A stretch of 64,000 bases of DNA, taken from NCBI GenBank assembly GCA_963922565.1, contig CAWUIQ010000002.1, positions 74,418 through 138,417 of the forward strand. Reading direction: 5' to 3'. The translations under genes and the position numbers were made by a program. This DNA comes from JBCBKL01 sp963922565. GTDB lineage: Bacteria > Pseudomonadota > Alphaproteobacteria > Rhodobacterales > Rhodobacteraceae. Shown piece by piece: positions 1 through 6,982 of the stretch (positions are counted from its first letter, which is position 1; each line of letters begins with the position of its first letter). A model generated the notes under the pieces. The model did no database searches, was not told the origin of the DNA, and saw only the letters and a program-made list of their open reading frames with translations.

Positions 1-1590
1 AGCGGTCATCAAGGGATTTGCCCCCGCGATCGGTGCAGCCGCATAGGCTGCAATCGCGACAGGTGGCGTCAGCGAGGATGCAACCCCGTAGTAGAAGACG
101 AACATATGCGCCGTCAGCATAGAGACGCCTAGCTGCTGAATGGCCGGTCCCATCACCAGAATAATAATCAAGTAGGCAGGTAACGTCGGCATCCCCATGC
201 CGAGCACGAGTGCCCCGATCATGGCCACCAAAAGGGCGGAAAACAGGCTTTCACCCCTGACAGTCGCGATCACGTTGGCCAGCTTTAGCCCAAGACCCGT
301 GGAATCTAGAGAGCCCACCAAGATTCCGATAGCGGCGATGGCGATAAGAAGCGTGGCACCTGATTGCGCCCCCCTGAGAAATGAGCGCCAGATACGAAGC
401 GGGTCACTGCGTACGTCTGGATTGACCACGGAAAGGACTAGCAGGACGATGACAGCATAGAACCCGGCGGCTGAGGTCGAAAACCCGACGACGAGACAGC
501 CAATAATCGTCATGATCGGGCCGAGGAACAGGATGGAGTTGATCAGGTCGAGACGCGAGATCCGATCATCAACGGTCATGGGTTGAACTTCGATCCCTTG
601 CCGCCGTGCTTCAACAGTGACCGCCGCAAAAAGGCTGAAGTAGTAGAACAGCGCGGGAAACAATGCAGCCACGATGATATTGAGGTAGCCAACCCCCGTC
701 AGATCAGCCATCACAAGCGCTGCTGCCCCCATGATTGGCGGCATAATCTGGCCACCGGATGAAGCTGTGGCCTCGATCCCGGCAGCAAATGTTGGAGAAA
801 AGCCACGCTTCTTGATCATCGGGATCGTAAATGTGCCCGTGCCAACGATATTGGCAACGGTAGAGCCCGACATCGTCCCAAACATGGACGATGCGAGGAT
901 TGCCGCATGGGCCGGGCCGCCGCGCGTGCGCCGCGTGGCAAGCAAGGCGAATTTCAGAAGTGTATCGCCGGCACCGGTGCCTTCCAGCAGCACACCAAAT
1001 ACAATGAAGATAAAGACCGTTGAGAGCACGATGTTCGTGATGGATCCAAAGACGCCCTTGTTGGTGTTGTACCAAAGCGCCTCTGCAACTTCCTTAAGGG
1101 AAAAGCCTGTATGCGCCATGATCCCGGGCAGGTCCTGACCATAGAGCAGATACAGGACGCCGAAGGCTCCGACACTGAACAATCCCCAGCCCCAAAGCCG
1201 TCTGCAGAGTTCGAGGAAGACGATGAGACCGGCCAGGGCCGGCCATGCATCAGCTTCGGTCACATCATAGAGCGCGGTCTCCATCTGGGTCTGAACGAAG
1301 AAGAAGGACCAAATTGCCCAAAGCCCGGCGAGAAGCATTACGCCATCCAAGATCAGATGGAGCGCGGCCCTTGGTCCTTCTACGGCGCCCTTTGCCTCCC
1401 GGCGCGCCCTTGCTGCGGCGAGGCCAGCAACCAAAGCCAGAGCAAAGCCCGCGGCGCGGTGAAACTTTGGCTCTACCAGCCCTATCCCTGAACTGTAGAG
1501 CGCGATGGCACCCAGCATAAAGCAAGCCAGCGCCGAGAGCAGCAGGTACAGCTTGCCAACTCCGCCAGACGGATTTGCCACTGCGGTCAT
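1..1590 (-). CDS. TRAP transporter permease, TAXI family (fused small and large subunits), partial
   Basis: This is the inner-membrane permease of a TAXI-type tripartite (TRAP) carboxylate transporter. The frame opens at ATG 1590 (AAGG about 9 bases upstream) and stays open through base 1, so the C-terminus lies outside the window; 530 codons are visible. The product is hydrophobic throughout. An N-terminal DctQ-like part is followed by the DctM-like channel, with the conserved stretch GTMSGSTVANIVGTG near residue 240 and ASSGGQIMPP near residue 278, both typical of TAXI permeases. The binding protein gene lies 63 bases upstream on the same strand, so the two form one operon. The substrate cannot be read from sequence. 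Confidence 0.93.
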   Translation of the reverse strand, partial: MTAVANPSGGVGKLYLLLSALACFMLGAIALYSSGIGLVEPKFHRAAGFALALVAGLAAARARREAKGAVEGPRAALHLILDGVMLLAGLWAIWSFFFVQTQMETALYDVTEADAWPALAGLIVFLELCRRLWGWGLFSVGAFGVLYLLYGQDLPGIMAHTGFSLKEVAEALWYNTNKGVFGSITNIVLSTVFIFIVFGVLLEGTGAGDTLLKFALLATRRTRGGPAHAAILASSMFGTMSGSTVANIVGTGTFTIPMIKKRGFSPTFAAGIEATASSGGQIMPPIMGAAALVMADLTGVGYLNIIVAALFPALFYYFSLFAAVTVEARRQGIEVQPMTVDDRISRLDLINSILFLGPIMTIIGCLVVGFSTSAAGFYAVIVLLVLSVVNPDVRSDPLRIWRSFLRGAQSGATLLIAIAAIGILVGSLDSTGLGLKLANVIATVRGESLFSALLVAMIGALVLGMGMPTLPAYLIIILVMGPAIQQLGVSMLTAHMFVFYYGVASSLTPPVAIAAYAAAPIAGANPLMTA

Positions 1591-1653
1591 GATACTGGCC
1601 TTAGTCAATGGTGACCTGGTGGGAGGATCGCGAGCGCGGTCCCCCTGGTTCAT

Positions 1654-2661
1654 TTACGGGCGTAACGCGTCTGGGATCGTGATACCCACTTCGTCATAGT
1701 AGCGGGCTGCACCTGGATGCAGTGGCACATTCACGGAGGTAAACGCTGTTTCAGGTGTAACCTCTTTCAGGAAGAATGCCGTGGCATGAACCTCATCAAG
1801 GTTTTCCCAGAATGCCTTGGTCGCATTGTAAACCACGTCGTCATCGACGCCTTCGTGGGTGCCAATGAACTGGGTAAAGCCGAGTGCGGTGATTTCCCCA
1901 TCGGTCAGCTGACCATTGTACACGTCCCCTTCAAACTGAAGCATGCCACGACCGGGGCGCCCGAATAGTGCCTGCATTTCTTCCGATCCGATGACGTCTT
2001 CAGGAATGGACAAGATACGAAATTCACCAGAAAGGCCAAACTGCTCGATCTTTGAAGAACCGATTTCTGCCGGACGCACCATCATATCGATCTTTTGGTC
2101 GGCAAGTGCGGCGTAACCTTCGCCCCAGCTTAACCGTACAGCTTCATAGTCTGTGCCTGCTTCGTAGGCGGTAATTATCTTGATCAAAGCTTCTGACGTG
2201 GCTGATGCCGATCCTGCCGGTGGCCCGGTGAAGATTGTTTTTCCCTTCAGGTCTTCCCAGGTTTCTATCCCGGACCCGGCCAGCGTGACGGGGTGGTAGG
2301 CGCCCGCCTTGAAGCCAAGGATCGAGCGCAGCTGTGACGCCGCCTCTGGCGCGTCCTCTACGCTTTCGTACATCCGCGCCTGGTTCGCCATGAGGTTCAC
2401 CAAAGATGGCACTGTTGAGAAGAAGTCAATTTCCTGCCGTCCGCCTTTCAGCATCGATTTGGTGAGCGTCTGACCCGCGTTCACCTGAATTTCGACATCA
2501 GCCTTTCCAGCCTGATTGGCGAATGTCACGAACATGGTATGAACTGGGTCGCCCACCCCCGCCGTTTCGCCTTTGAATATCTGAGCGGTCGAGACAGCTG
2601 GCGCAAATACGACGGTGGCTGCAATCACGACGCCGGTAGCGATTTTCCTGAAATTAGACAC
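1654..2661 (-). CDS. TAXI family TRAP transporter solute-binding protein
   Basis: This is the periplasmic solute-binding subunit that delivers substrate to the permease just downstream. The preferred start is GTG 2661, which has the strong ribosome site AAGGGAGGA just upstream and gives a 335-residue protein opening with a clear Sec signal peptide (SNFRKIATGVVIAATVVFAPAVSTAQ). An ATG at 2724 would add 21 residues ahead of the signal and is less likely. The mature part has TAXI features such as WEDLKGKTIFTGPPAGSA and a late LHPGAARYYDEVGI segment. It is transcribed away from the LysR gene at 2750, which is the obvious candidate regulator. Confidence 0.9.
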   Translation of the reverse strand: MSNFRKIATGVVIAATVVFAPAVSTAQIFKGETAGVGDPVHTMFVTFANQAGKADVEIQVNAGQTLTKSMLKGGRQEIDFFSTVPSLVNLMANQARMYESVEDAPEAASQLRSILGFKAGAYHPVTLAGSGIETWEDLKGKTIFTGPPAGSASATSEALIKIITAYEAGTDYEAVRLSWGEGYAALADQKIDMMVRPAEIGSSKIEQFGLSGEFRILSIPEDVIGSEEMQALFGRPGRGMLQFEGDVYNGQLTDGEITALGFTQFIGTHEGVDDDVVYNATKAFWENLDEVHATAFFLKEVTPETAFTSVNVPLHPGAARYYDEVGITIPDALRP

Positions 2662-2749
2662 GGTGTCCTCCCTTGATCTGCCGCCAAGGCTAGCAGTCAA
2701 GTCACATGTATAATAATCAAACATTTGAAGGATTGCATAAAGAATTGCT
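2662..2749. promoter_or_regulatory. Divergent promoter region between TAXI binding protein and LysR gene
   Basis: These 88 bases separate two divergent genes, the usual layout for a LysR regulator and its target. The stretch is AT-rich compared with its surroundings. It contains TATAAT at 2709-2714, a plausible -10 box, and the short inverted repeat CAAACATTTG at about 2718-2727. No convincing -35 element was found on either strand. Confidence 0.5.
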
Positions 2750-3634
2750 ATGAAACTTGACCCTAAACATCTTGCTCAACTCTCAGTCATCGTTGAGGCT
2801 GGTTCGTTCCAAACCGCCGCAGATCGACTTGGCCTGACACAGCCTGCGCTTAGTCGGAACATGAAGGCTTTGGAATCTCGGTTGGGCGTAAGCGTGTTCA
2901 ATCGAGATGGTCGGAAATCGATACCCAATGCTCTGGGTCATCGCCTGGCCCGCAGCGGTCAAGCCATTCGTCTCGCCGAGGAACAGGCCAGCGTCTTGGC
3001 AAATCAGTCAACACAGGGCGCAGTCGGGGAACTCAGGATCGGCGCACCGCCCATTGTTGCAGGCCGGTTCCTAAGCAGCGCGTTGGCACATTTCATTCGT
3101 GATAACCCCAACTGTGTCGTCGAGATGCGTACTGGGCTGGTCTATGAACTCAGAACGATGTTGGAGCGCGGGGAAGTAGACCTCGTCCTTGGGCCGCAAA
3201 GCTTGGCTGACCCGTCAGATGGCTTGGATTTCGAGCCGCTAATAGATGATCGAGTCGGTATCTTGTGTCGAACGCATCACCCGTTAACGGCGCGCAGGCA
3301 GGTCATGCCGCCAGATCTTGCCGGTCAAGTCTGGTTGGCACACTCTCGCGGAAGCCTTTTGCGCCAACAAACCGAAGCCGCAATGACGGCATCAGGAGTC
3401 AAGTCGATGCATATCGTGTGCGAGACGGACTCCATCAGATCCGTTCTTGAGATCGTCAGCGAAACCGACCTGATTACAACAATGCCACGGGCGACAACGG
3501 CTCCCTATTTGGAAGACAAACTCGTTTTCCTCGACTTCGACCACCCGCAATTCCATCGGCCGTTGGGTGCGATCAGACGTGCAAGCGCGTCCGACAACCC
3601 GATCGAGCGCCGATTTCTCTCATCGTTCTTTTAG
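2750..3634 (+). CDS. LysR family transcriptional regulator
   Basis: A 294-residue regulator of usual LysR length. The N-terminal winged helix-turn-helix (about residues 5-62) reads HLAQLSVIVEAGSFQTAADR then LGLTQPALSRNMKALESRLG, the canonical LysR pattern. Residues 90-290 form the periplasmic-binding-protein-like effector domain. It is divergent from the TAXI TRAP operon across 88 bases, so it probably controls uptake of that transporter's substrate, perhaps with that substrate as co-inducer. That link is inferred from position only. Confidence 0.92.
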   Translation: MKLDPKHLAQLSVIVEAGSFQTAADRLGLTQPALSRNMKALESRLGVSVFNRDGRKSIPNALGHRLARSGQAIRLAEEQASVLANQSTQGAVGELRIGAPPIVAGRFLSSALAHFIRDNPNCVVEMRTGLVYELRTMLERGEVDLVLGPQSLADPSDGLDFEPLIDDRVGILCRTHHPLTARRQVMPPDLAGQVWLAHSRGSLLRQQTEAAMTASGVKSMHIVCETDSIRSVLEIVSETDLITTMPRATTAPYLEDKLVFLDFDHPQFHRPLGAIRRASASDNPIERRFLSSFF

Positions 3635-3861
3635 TTCAGAGAAATGCTTTAGAGGGTGAGTGTTTCTGTTGGGTCCAAAGCCCAATGATCCTCTTTGCCA
3701 TCGTAGCCAAAGTCCCCTCCAAGGACCGCGCGGCGGCGACGAGCATTGCCATGCGGCAGCTTTGGGCCGCCTTGCGCTGCGCTTTACTTGGCGCGGAAGT
3801 CTAGCTGAAAGGATGCTCTCGCGTCATCACCGTATCGAAACTCCGGATGGTGCGTGCGTTC

Positions 3862-4743
3862 TCAATCGCAATGGAATGCGCCGATGTGTTGCAGGACCGT
3901 GTAGGTGACTTCTTTTCGCCTCGAGAGGTATCTCGTATCGGGCATATCCATATTTAAGGCGAAGACGTAGATCTCATCCGAGCACTCCAGCCAGCCGACG
4001 TGCCAACCAACATCCATACTATCCTTGCGGTAGCTCCAGCCGGTTTTAGAGCGCATCACCCAATTGGGGTTCCGATCGCTTGCCATAATATCGCGTGCCG
4101 CCGCGTAGGTGGCCTCGGAAAGCGGTAGTTGTTCGAGAGCAAGTCTCGATAGGAAGTCGATTTGTTCGATGGCGGATATCTTGAGTGTATCGTCCAGCCA
4201 ATAGGTTGTGAGCTGTTCGATCGAGCCCACGTTCATGTTCCCGTACCCAAAACGCGCCAATCCCTCGGACATGACGTCTGACCCAGCCGTCCGGGTTATC
4301 TCTTGGTAGACCCACACCACGGAGTTTTCGAAGGCCGATGCGAGTGTATGGTCTTGGTTCCAGGCCCTTGACGTTCTGGGCACGCCGTCCCAACGGAATA
4401 CAGTATTGGGGGTAGCAAAACCGCCCTCAAGCGCGATGAGAGTGTGTGGAATTTTGGAAGTAGATGCAGGGGAGAACCGCTGTTGCGCACGCTTGGAATT
4501 GCTGGTCCACATCTGTCCGTCGGACAGGCGACTGACTATGACGGTAGCGTCTTCAACCTGACTGCCAGTGGCCTGAACGATATGTCCTATATCGATAGTT
4601 CCGGCCGATACTTGCGTTGCCCCGAGTCCGACGATCACGAACGCGAAGGCAGAGAACAGACACCTTGTTGTCCGCTGCGTCGGAGTTCTCGTTTGAGTGT
4701 TTCTCTTCTTTCGAGCCAATGTGGATGTCAGGGCCATTCTCAT
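3862..4743 (-). CDS. Class D (OXA-type) beta-lactamase
   Basis: A serine beta-lactamase of class D, which hydrolyses beta-lactams in the periplasm. In the 293-residue product the class D motifs are in order: S94-T-S-K97 (nucleophile and carboxylatable lysine), S141-V-V, Y167-G-N, the conserved tryptophan W182 in YWLDDTLKIS, and K233-T-G. The signal peptide has an unusually long basic N-region (about 28 residues) before the hydrophobic core ending QVSAG. Start ATG 4743 overlaps the stop of the upstream DNA-binding protein gene (ATGA, 4 bases), so translation is probably coupled. The same frame runs open upstream to 5367 but that part shows no protein features. Substrate range cannot be read from sequence. 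Confidence 0.93.
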   Translation of the reverse strand: MRMALTSTLARKKRNTQTRTPTQRTTRCLFSAFAFVIVGLGATQVSAGTIDIGHIVQATGSQVEDATVIVSRLSDGQMWTSNSKRAQQRFSPASTSKIPHTLIALEGGFATPNTVFRWDGVPRTSRAWNQDHTLASAFENSVVWVYQEITRTAGSDVMSEGLARFGYGNMNVGSIEQLTTYWLDDTLKISAIEQIDFLSRLALEQLPLSEATYAAARDIMASDRNPNWVMRSKTGWSYRKDSMDVGWHVGWLECSDEIYVFALNMDMPDTRYLSRRKEVTYTVLQHIGAFHCD

Positions 4744-5048
4744 TCTGTGACTAAATCTGTCCTGGTTTCCATTTTCGTGATGGCGCGGCGCGCGCAGGCA
4801 TCGCAGGGCGATCGCCCATTGACCATATCCGCAAGTTTGTTGAATCGCGTGGCGATAACATACTTGCGCTGCGCGTCGGAGGTAATCCAGCCCTCGTCGG
4901 CAAGCATTTTCAGCAATCGCGTCAAGCTGGAAGCTGAGATCCCCAATTCTACCTCGATGGCATTGAAGCCTTGTCCTGACGGGGAACGCGCCAGCAATTC
5001 CATTATTTCCAAGGATCGCCGACCAGCAACGAGTGCAGACATTTCCAC
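4740..5048 (-). CDS. Stand-alone IclR-type helix-turn-helix protein, truncated relative to family
   Basis: A 102-residue protein that matches only the N-terminal DNA-binding half of IclR regulators. Residues about 10-75 read as the winged helix (RSLEIMELLAR, then ELGISASSLTRLLKMLADEGWI, then KYVIATRFNKLADM). The family is normally about 250 residues, with a C-terminal effector domain that is missing here; the protein stops where that domain would begin. It has a good ribosome site (AAGGAG) before GTG 5048; ATG 5042 is an alternative start. Its stop overlaps the beta-lactamase start by 4 bases. It may be a functional small repressor of the lactamase or the remnant of a broken regulator. Confidence 0.75.
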   Translation of the reverse strand: MEMSALVAGRRSLEIMELLARSPSGQGFNAIEVELGISASSLTRLLKMLADEGWITSDAQRKYVIATRFNKLADMVNGRSPCDACARRAITKMETRTDLVTE

Positions 5049-5057
5049 TTATCTCCT

Positions 5058-5068
5058 TAGTCGGACTA
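5058..5068. promoter_or_regulatory. Palindrome TAGTCGGACTA at the ribosome site of the HTH-lactamase pair
   Basis: A perfect 11-base inverted repeat (TAGTC, G, GACTA) lies 10 bases upstream of the HTH start and touches the AAGGAG ribosome site. Its position would let a bound protein block transcription or translation of the operon, so it is a candidate autoregulatory operator. The binding protein is unknown. Confidence 0.35.
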
Positions 5069-5320
5069 TTCACGGTACTTGCATTTCCGGCAAATACTGC
5101 CGGATTTGGAAGTGATCGGTCGTGGAGCTGTTTTGCTTGGCGGAGTGCGGTGGTCTGCAGGTCCGGATGAAACGGCGGTAGCCGCGCGCGTGCGATACCA
5201 ACCCCAATGCGGGCTCTGCGGTCGCCGCGAATGCCCATTAAGCGGGTTGCAACCGCGGTATTCAGGGAGTGGCGCGAATATCGGCTTCGGGCCACCAGCG
5301 AAAACGGCCCGAAGCTTTTG

Positions 5321-5545
5321 GATTTCAAGGGCTTCTGCGATTGCCAAGGCATCCTCAAGTTCAACACTCAGATTCCGGACTGTGCTGTCCATCTCGGTGT
5401 ACCGAATTAGAGGTCGAACAGCCGTGAGATTGCCTGTTTTTCTTGTAAATCTGTGTGACGTTGGTTCGCCGCATCCGGTGCGTACAGTAAGTGCGATCGC
5501 AAAGTGCAAAGATGCTGGTACCTAGCTGGCGGTAACAACAAGCGG
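5321..5545 (-). pseudogene. Decayed tyrosine recombinase/integrase, C-terminal part
   Basis: Translating the minus strand gives the C-terminus of a tyrosine-type site-specific recombinase split over two frames. From about 5545 to 5441 one frame reads CDRTYCTHRMRRTNVTQIYK, containing the HxxR box. After the A-run near 5440 the next frame continues RKTGNLTAVRPLIRYTEMDS and then STVRNLSVELEDALAIAEAL. Intact relatives as I remember them read ...RRTGNLRAVQLLLGHTKIESTVRYLG..., so there is a one-base frameshift and the catalytic tyrosine of STVRYLG is asparagine. The upstream catalytic core was not found. The remaining bases between 5069 and the tRNA at 5694 show no gene. It sits between tRNA-Leu and the beta-lactamase pair, consistent with an old integration event. 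Confidence 0.7.
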
Positions 5546-5693
5546 GGCTGCATCTTCAGCAACGCAGGCCAAAGGGTTCTCTGCAGAGCGTCCTGTGCAA
5601 GAAAGGCAATCTAATCGCAGCGATCATGCCCAGGGGGACGAATTGGGGGGGTGAACTCCAGAGCGTCTATCTTAGCCACAGCCAGTATTGATG

Positions 5694-5779
5694 TGGTGCG
5701 GGCGGTGGGACTCGAACCCACACGGGCATACGCCCTTCGGATTTTAAGTCCGATATGTCTACCATTCCATCACGCCCGC
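5694..5779 (-). tRNA. tRNA-Leu (anticodon TAA)
   Basis: The minus strand folds as an 86-base type II tRNA with encoded CCA. The acceptor GCGGGCG pairs with CGCCCGC, the anticodon loop is ACTTAAAAT with anticodon TAA, and a long variable arm (GGGCGTATGCCC) and T-arm (GGGTTCGAGTCCC) follow. Such tRNA genes are common integration targets, and a decayed integrase lies about 150 bases away. Confidence 0.95.
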
Positions 5780-5832
5780 AGCGCGTGTGCCATCGCGGTT
5801 TATTGAAGGGTGACCAGGCGCTCAAGCCCCTT

Positions 5833-6387
5833 TTAGAGGTCTTGGCCAACCGGCCCGAGCGGTGCGCCGGGCGCGACCAGCGCGCGCTCGCTGAGCCACG
5901 GATTGTTTTCCAGCGCCTCCAGCATCTGCAGTCGCGCAGAGCTGAGGTTACCGATATGCATGAGCGTCAAGGCACGGCCCGATTGTGCGCCGACATGGTT
6001 CGGTGACATCGACAGCACCTTGTCCAGATCGTCGAGCGCGCCGTTGAAATTGCCCTGCAGGTAGCGCACAAACGCGCGCTGATTATAGCCTTCGGAATAG
6101 TTCGGGCAGTAATCGATCAACCTCTGAAACTCGGCTTCGGCCCCAAGATAGTCATAGCTGCTGCGACGGCGCATGCCGCTATCGAGGATTTCCTGGGCCT
6201 GCGCATTCGGGGCTTTGAGCCAAAGCTGCCACATCTTGTCCGACGCGACGCGACCGGCCATCTCGGTCTTGGCGCTGCGCGCCTCGTCAAGCAAAACCGC
6301 CATATCCTGGGTTGTATCAAGGGTGGGCGGGCAGTTCTCAGCAGCGGCAAGGGATGCAGTCAGAAAAAGTGCAATAGTCCATCTCAT
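5833..6387 (-). CDS. TPR-repeat periplasmic protein
   Basis: A 184-residue exported protein. An N-terminal signal peptide (MRWTIALFLTASLAAAENC) is followed, from about residue 75, by tetratricopeptide-like helices: YDYLGAEAEFQRLIDYCPNY, then SEGYNQRAFVRYLQGNFNGA, then a third repeat ending SSARLQMLEALENNP. TPR proteins act as protein-protein scaffolds; the partner is unknown. It is convergent with nothing and lies between tRNA-Leu and putR on the same strand, 31 bases from putR. Confidence 0.8.
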   Translation of the reverse strand: MRWTIALFLTASLAAAENCPPTLDTTQDMAVLLDEARSAKTEMAGRVASDKMWQLWLKAPNAQAQEILDSGMRRRSSYDYLGAEAEFQRLIDYCPNYSEGYNQRAFVRYLQGNFNGALDDLDKVLSMSPNHVGAQSGRALTLMHIGNLSSARLQMLEALENNPWLSERALVAPGAPLGPVGQDL

Positions 6388-6418
6388 ACCCTCAAGGATG
6401 GCCCTGATTTCCGTTTGG

Positions 6419-6919
6419 TCAAGCGTCGCCCAGTGTCATGGCGCCCTTCACGGCCTCCATTGCCACATAAGTAGACGAATTGGCGACATGGGGCAGGGCC
6501 GAGATGACCTCGCCCAGAAACTGCCGGTAGTGGGCCATGTCCTTGGTGCGAACCTTCAGAAGATAATCAAAGCTGCCCGCAATCATGTGGGCCTCTTCGA
6601 TCTGGGGCAGGGCGCTTACAGCCGCGTTGAACGCCGATAGCGCGGCCTCACGTGTGTCGGACAGCTTGACTTCGACGAATGCGACATGATCAAGCCGCAA
6701 CAGGGCCGGGTTCAGAACCGCGCGGTATCCCTGAATGACGTCGGTCTGCTCCAATCGCCTGAGGCGGGCCTGCGTCGGCGACTTGGACAGCCCAATCTTG
6801 TCGGCCAGCTCGGTGACACTCATCCGCCCGTCCTGCGCGAGCGCGGTTAGTATCGCCTGATCGAAACGGTCGAGCCCGGACGGCTCAAAAATCTTGCTAG
6901 CTGGTACTTTTTCGATCAT
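6419..6919 (-). CDS. putR: Lrp/AsnC family regulator, probable proline-responsive PutR
   Basis: A 166-residue regulator of usual Lrp length. Start ATG 6919 follows GAGG by 5 bases; an upstream in-frame start at 6982 would run into the putA promoter and is unlikely. Residues about 12-70 carry the AsnC helix-turn-helix (LDRFDQAILTALAQDGRMSV, then LSKSPTQARLRRLEQ), followed by the RAM ligand-binding domain. It is divergent from putA by 63 bases. In Rhodobacter relatives an Lrp-type PutR activates putA in response to proline, and this PutA lacks its own DNA-binding domain, so the assignment fits. Confidence 0.88.
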   Translation of the reverse strand: MIEKVPASKIFEPSGLDRFDQAILTALAQDGRMSVTELADKIGLSKSPTQARLRRLEQTDVIQGYRAVLNPALLRLDHVAFVEVKLSDTREAALSAFNAAVSALPQIEEAHMIAGSFDYLLKVRTKDMAHYRQFLGEVISALPHVANSSTYVAMEAVKGAMTLGDA

Positions 6920-6982
6920 TTGGCCCTCATATATGCGCCACTTCAGTCTAATCGACTTCAGAATTACGCGTATAGTGGTCAC
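6920..6982. promoter_or_regulatory. putR-putA divergent control region
   Basis: The 63 bases between the two start codons must contain both promoters and the PutR site. The segment is AT-richer than the flanking genes and includes GACTTCAGAATTACGCGTAT. No exact operator could be assigned by eye. Confidence 0.5.

Noticed and set aside
3660..3908. 82-residue forward frame after the LysR gene
   Set aside because: It runs into the 3' end of the lactamase on the other strand, with no ribosome site or recognisable content.
4744..5367. Extension of the beta-lactamase frame far upstream
   Set aside because: The added 208 residues overlap the HTH gene out of frame, have no features, and precede the true signal peptide.
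5667..5849. 60-residue open frame on the minus strand over the tRNA-Leu gene
   Set aside because: It reads through the tRNA and has no protein features.
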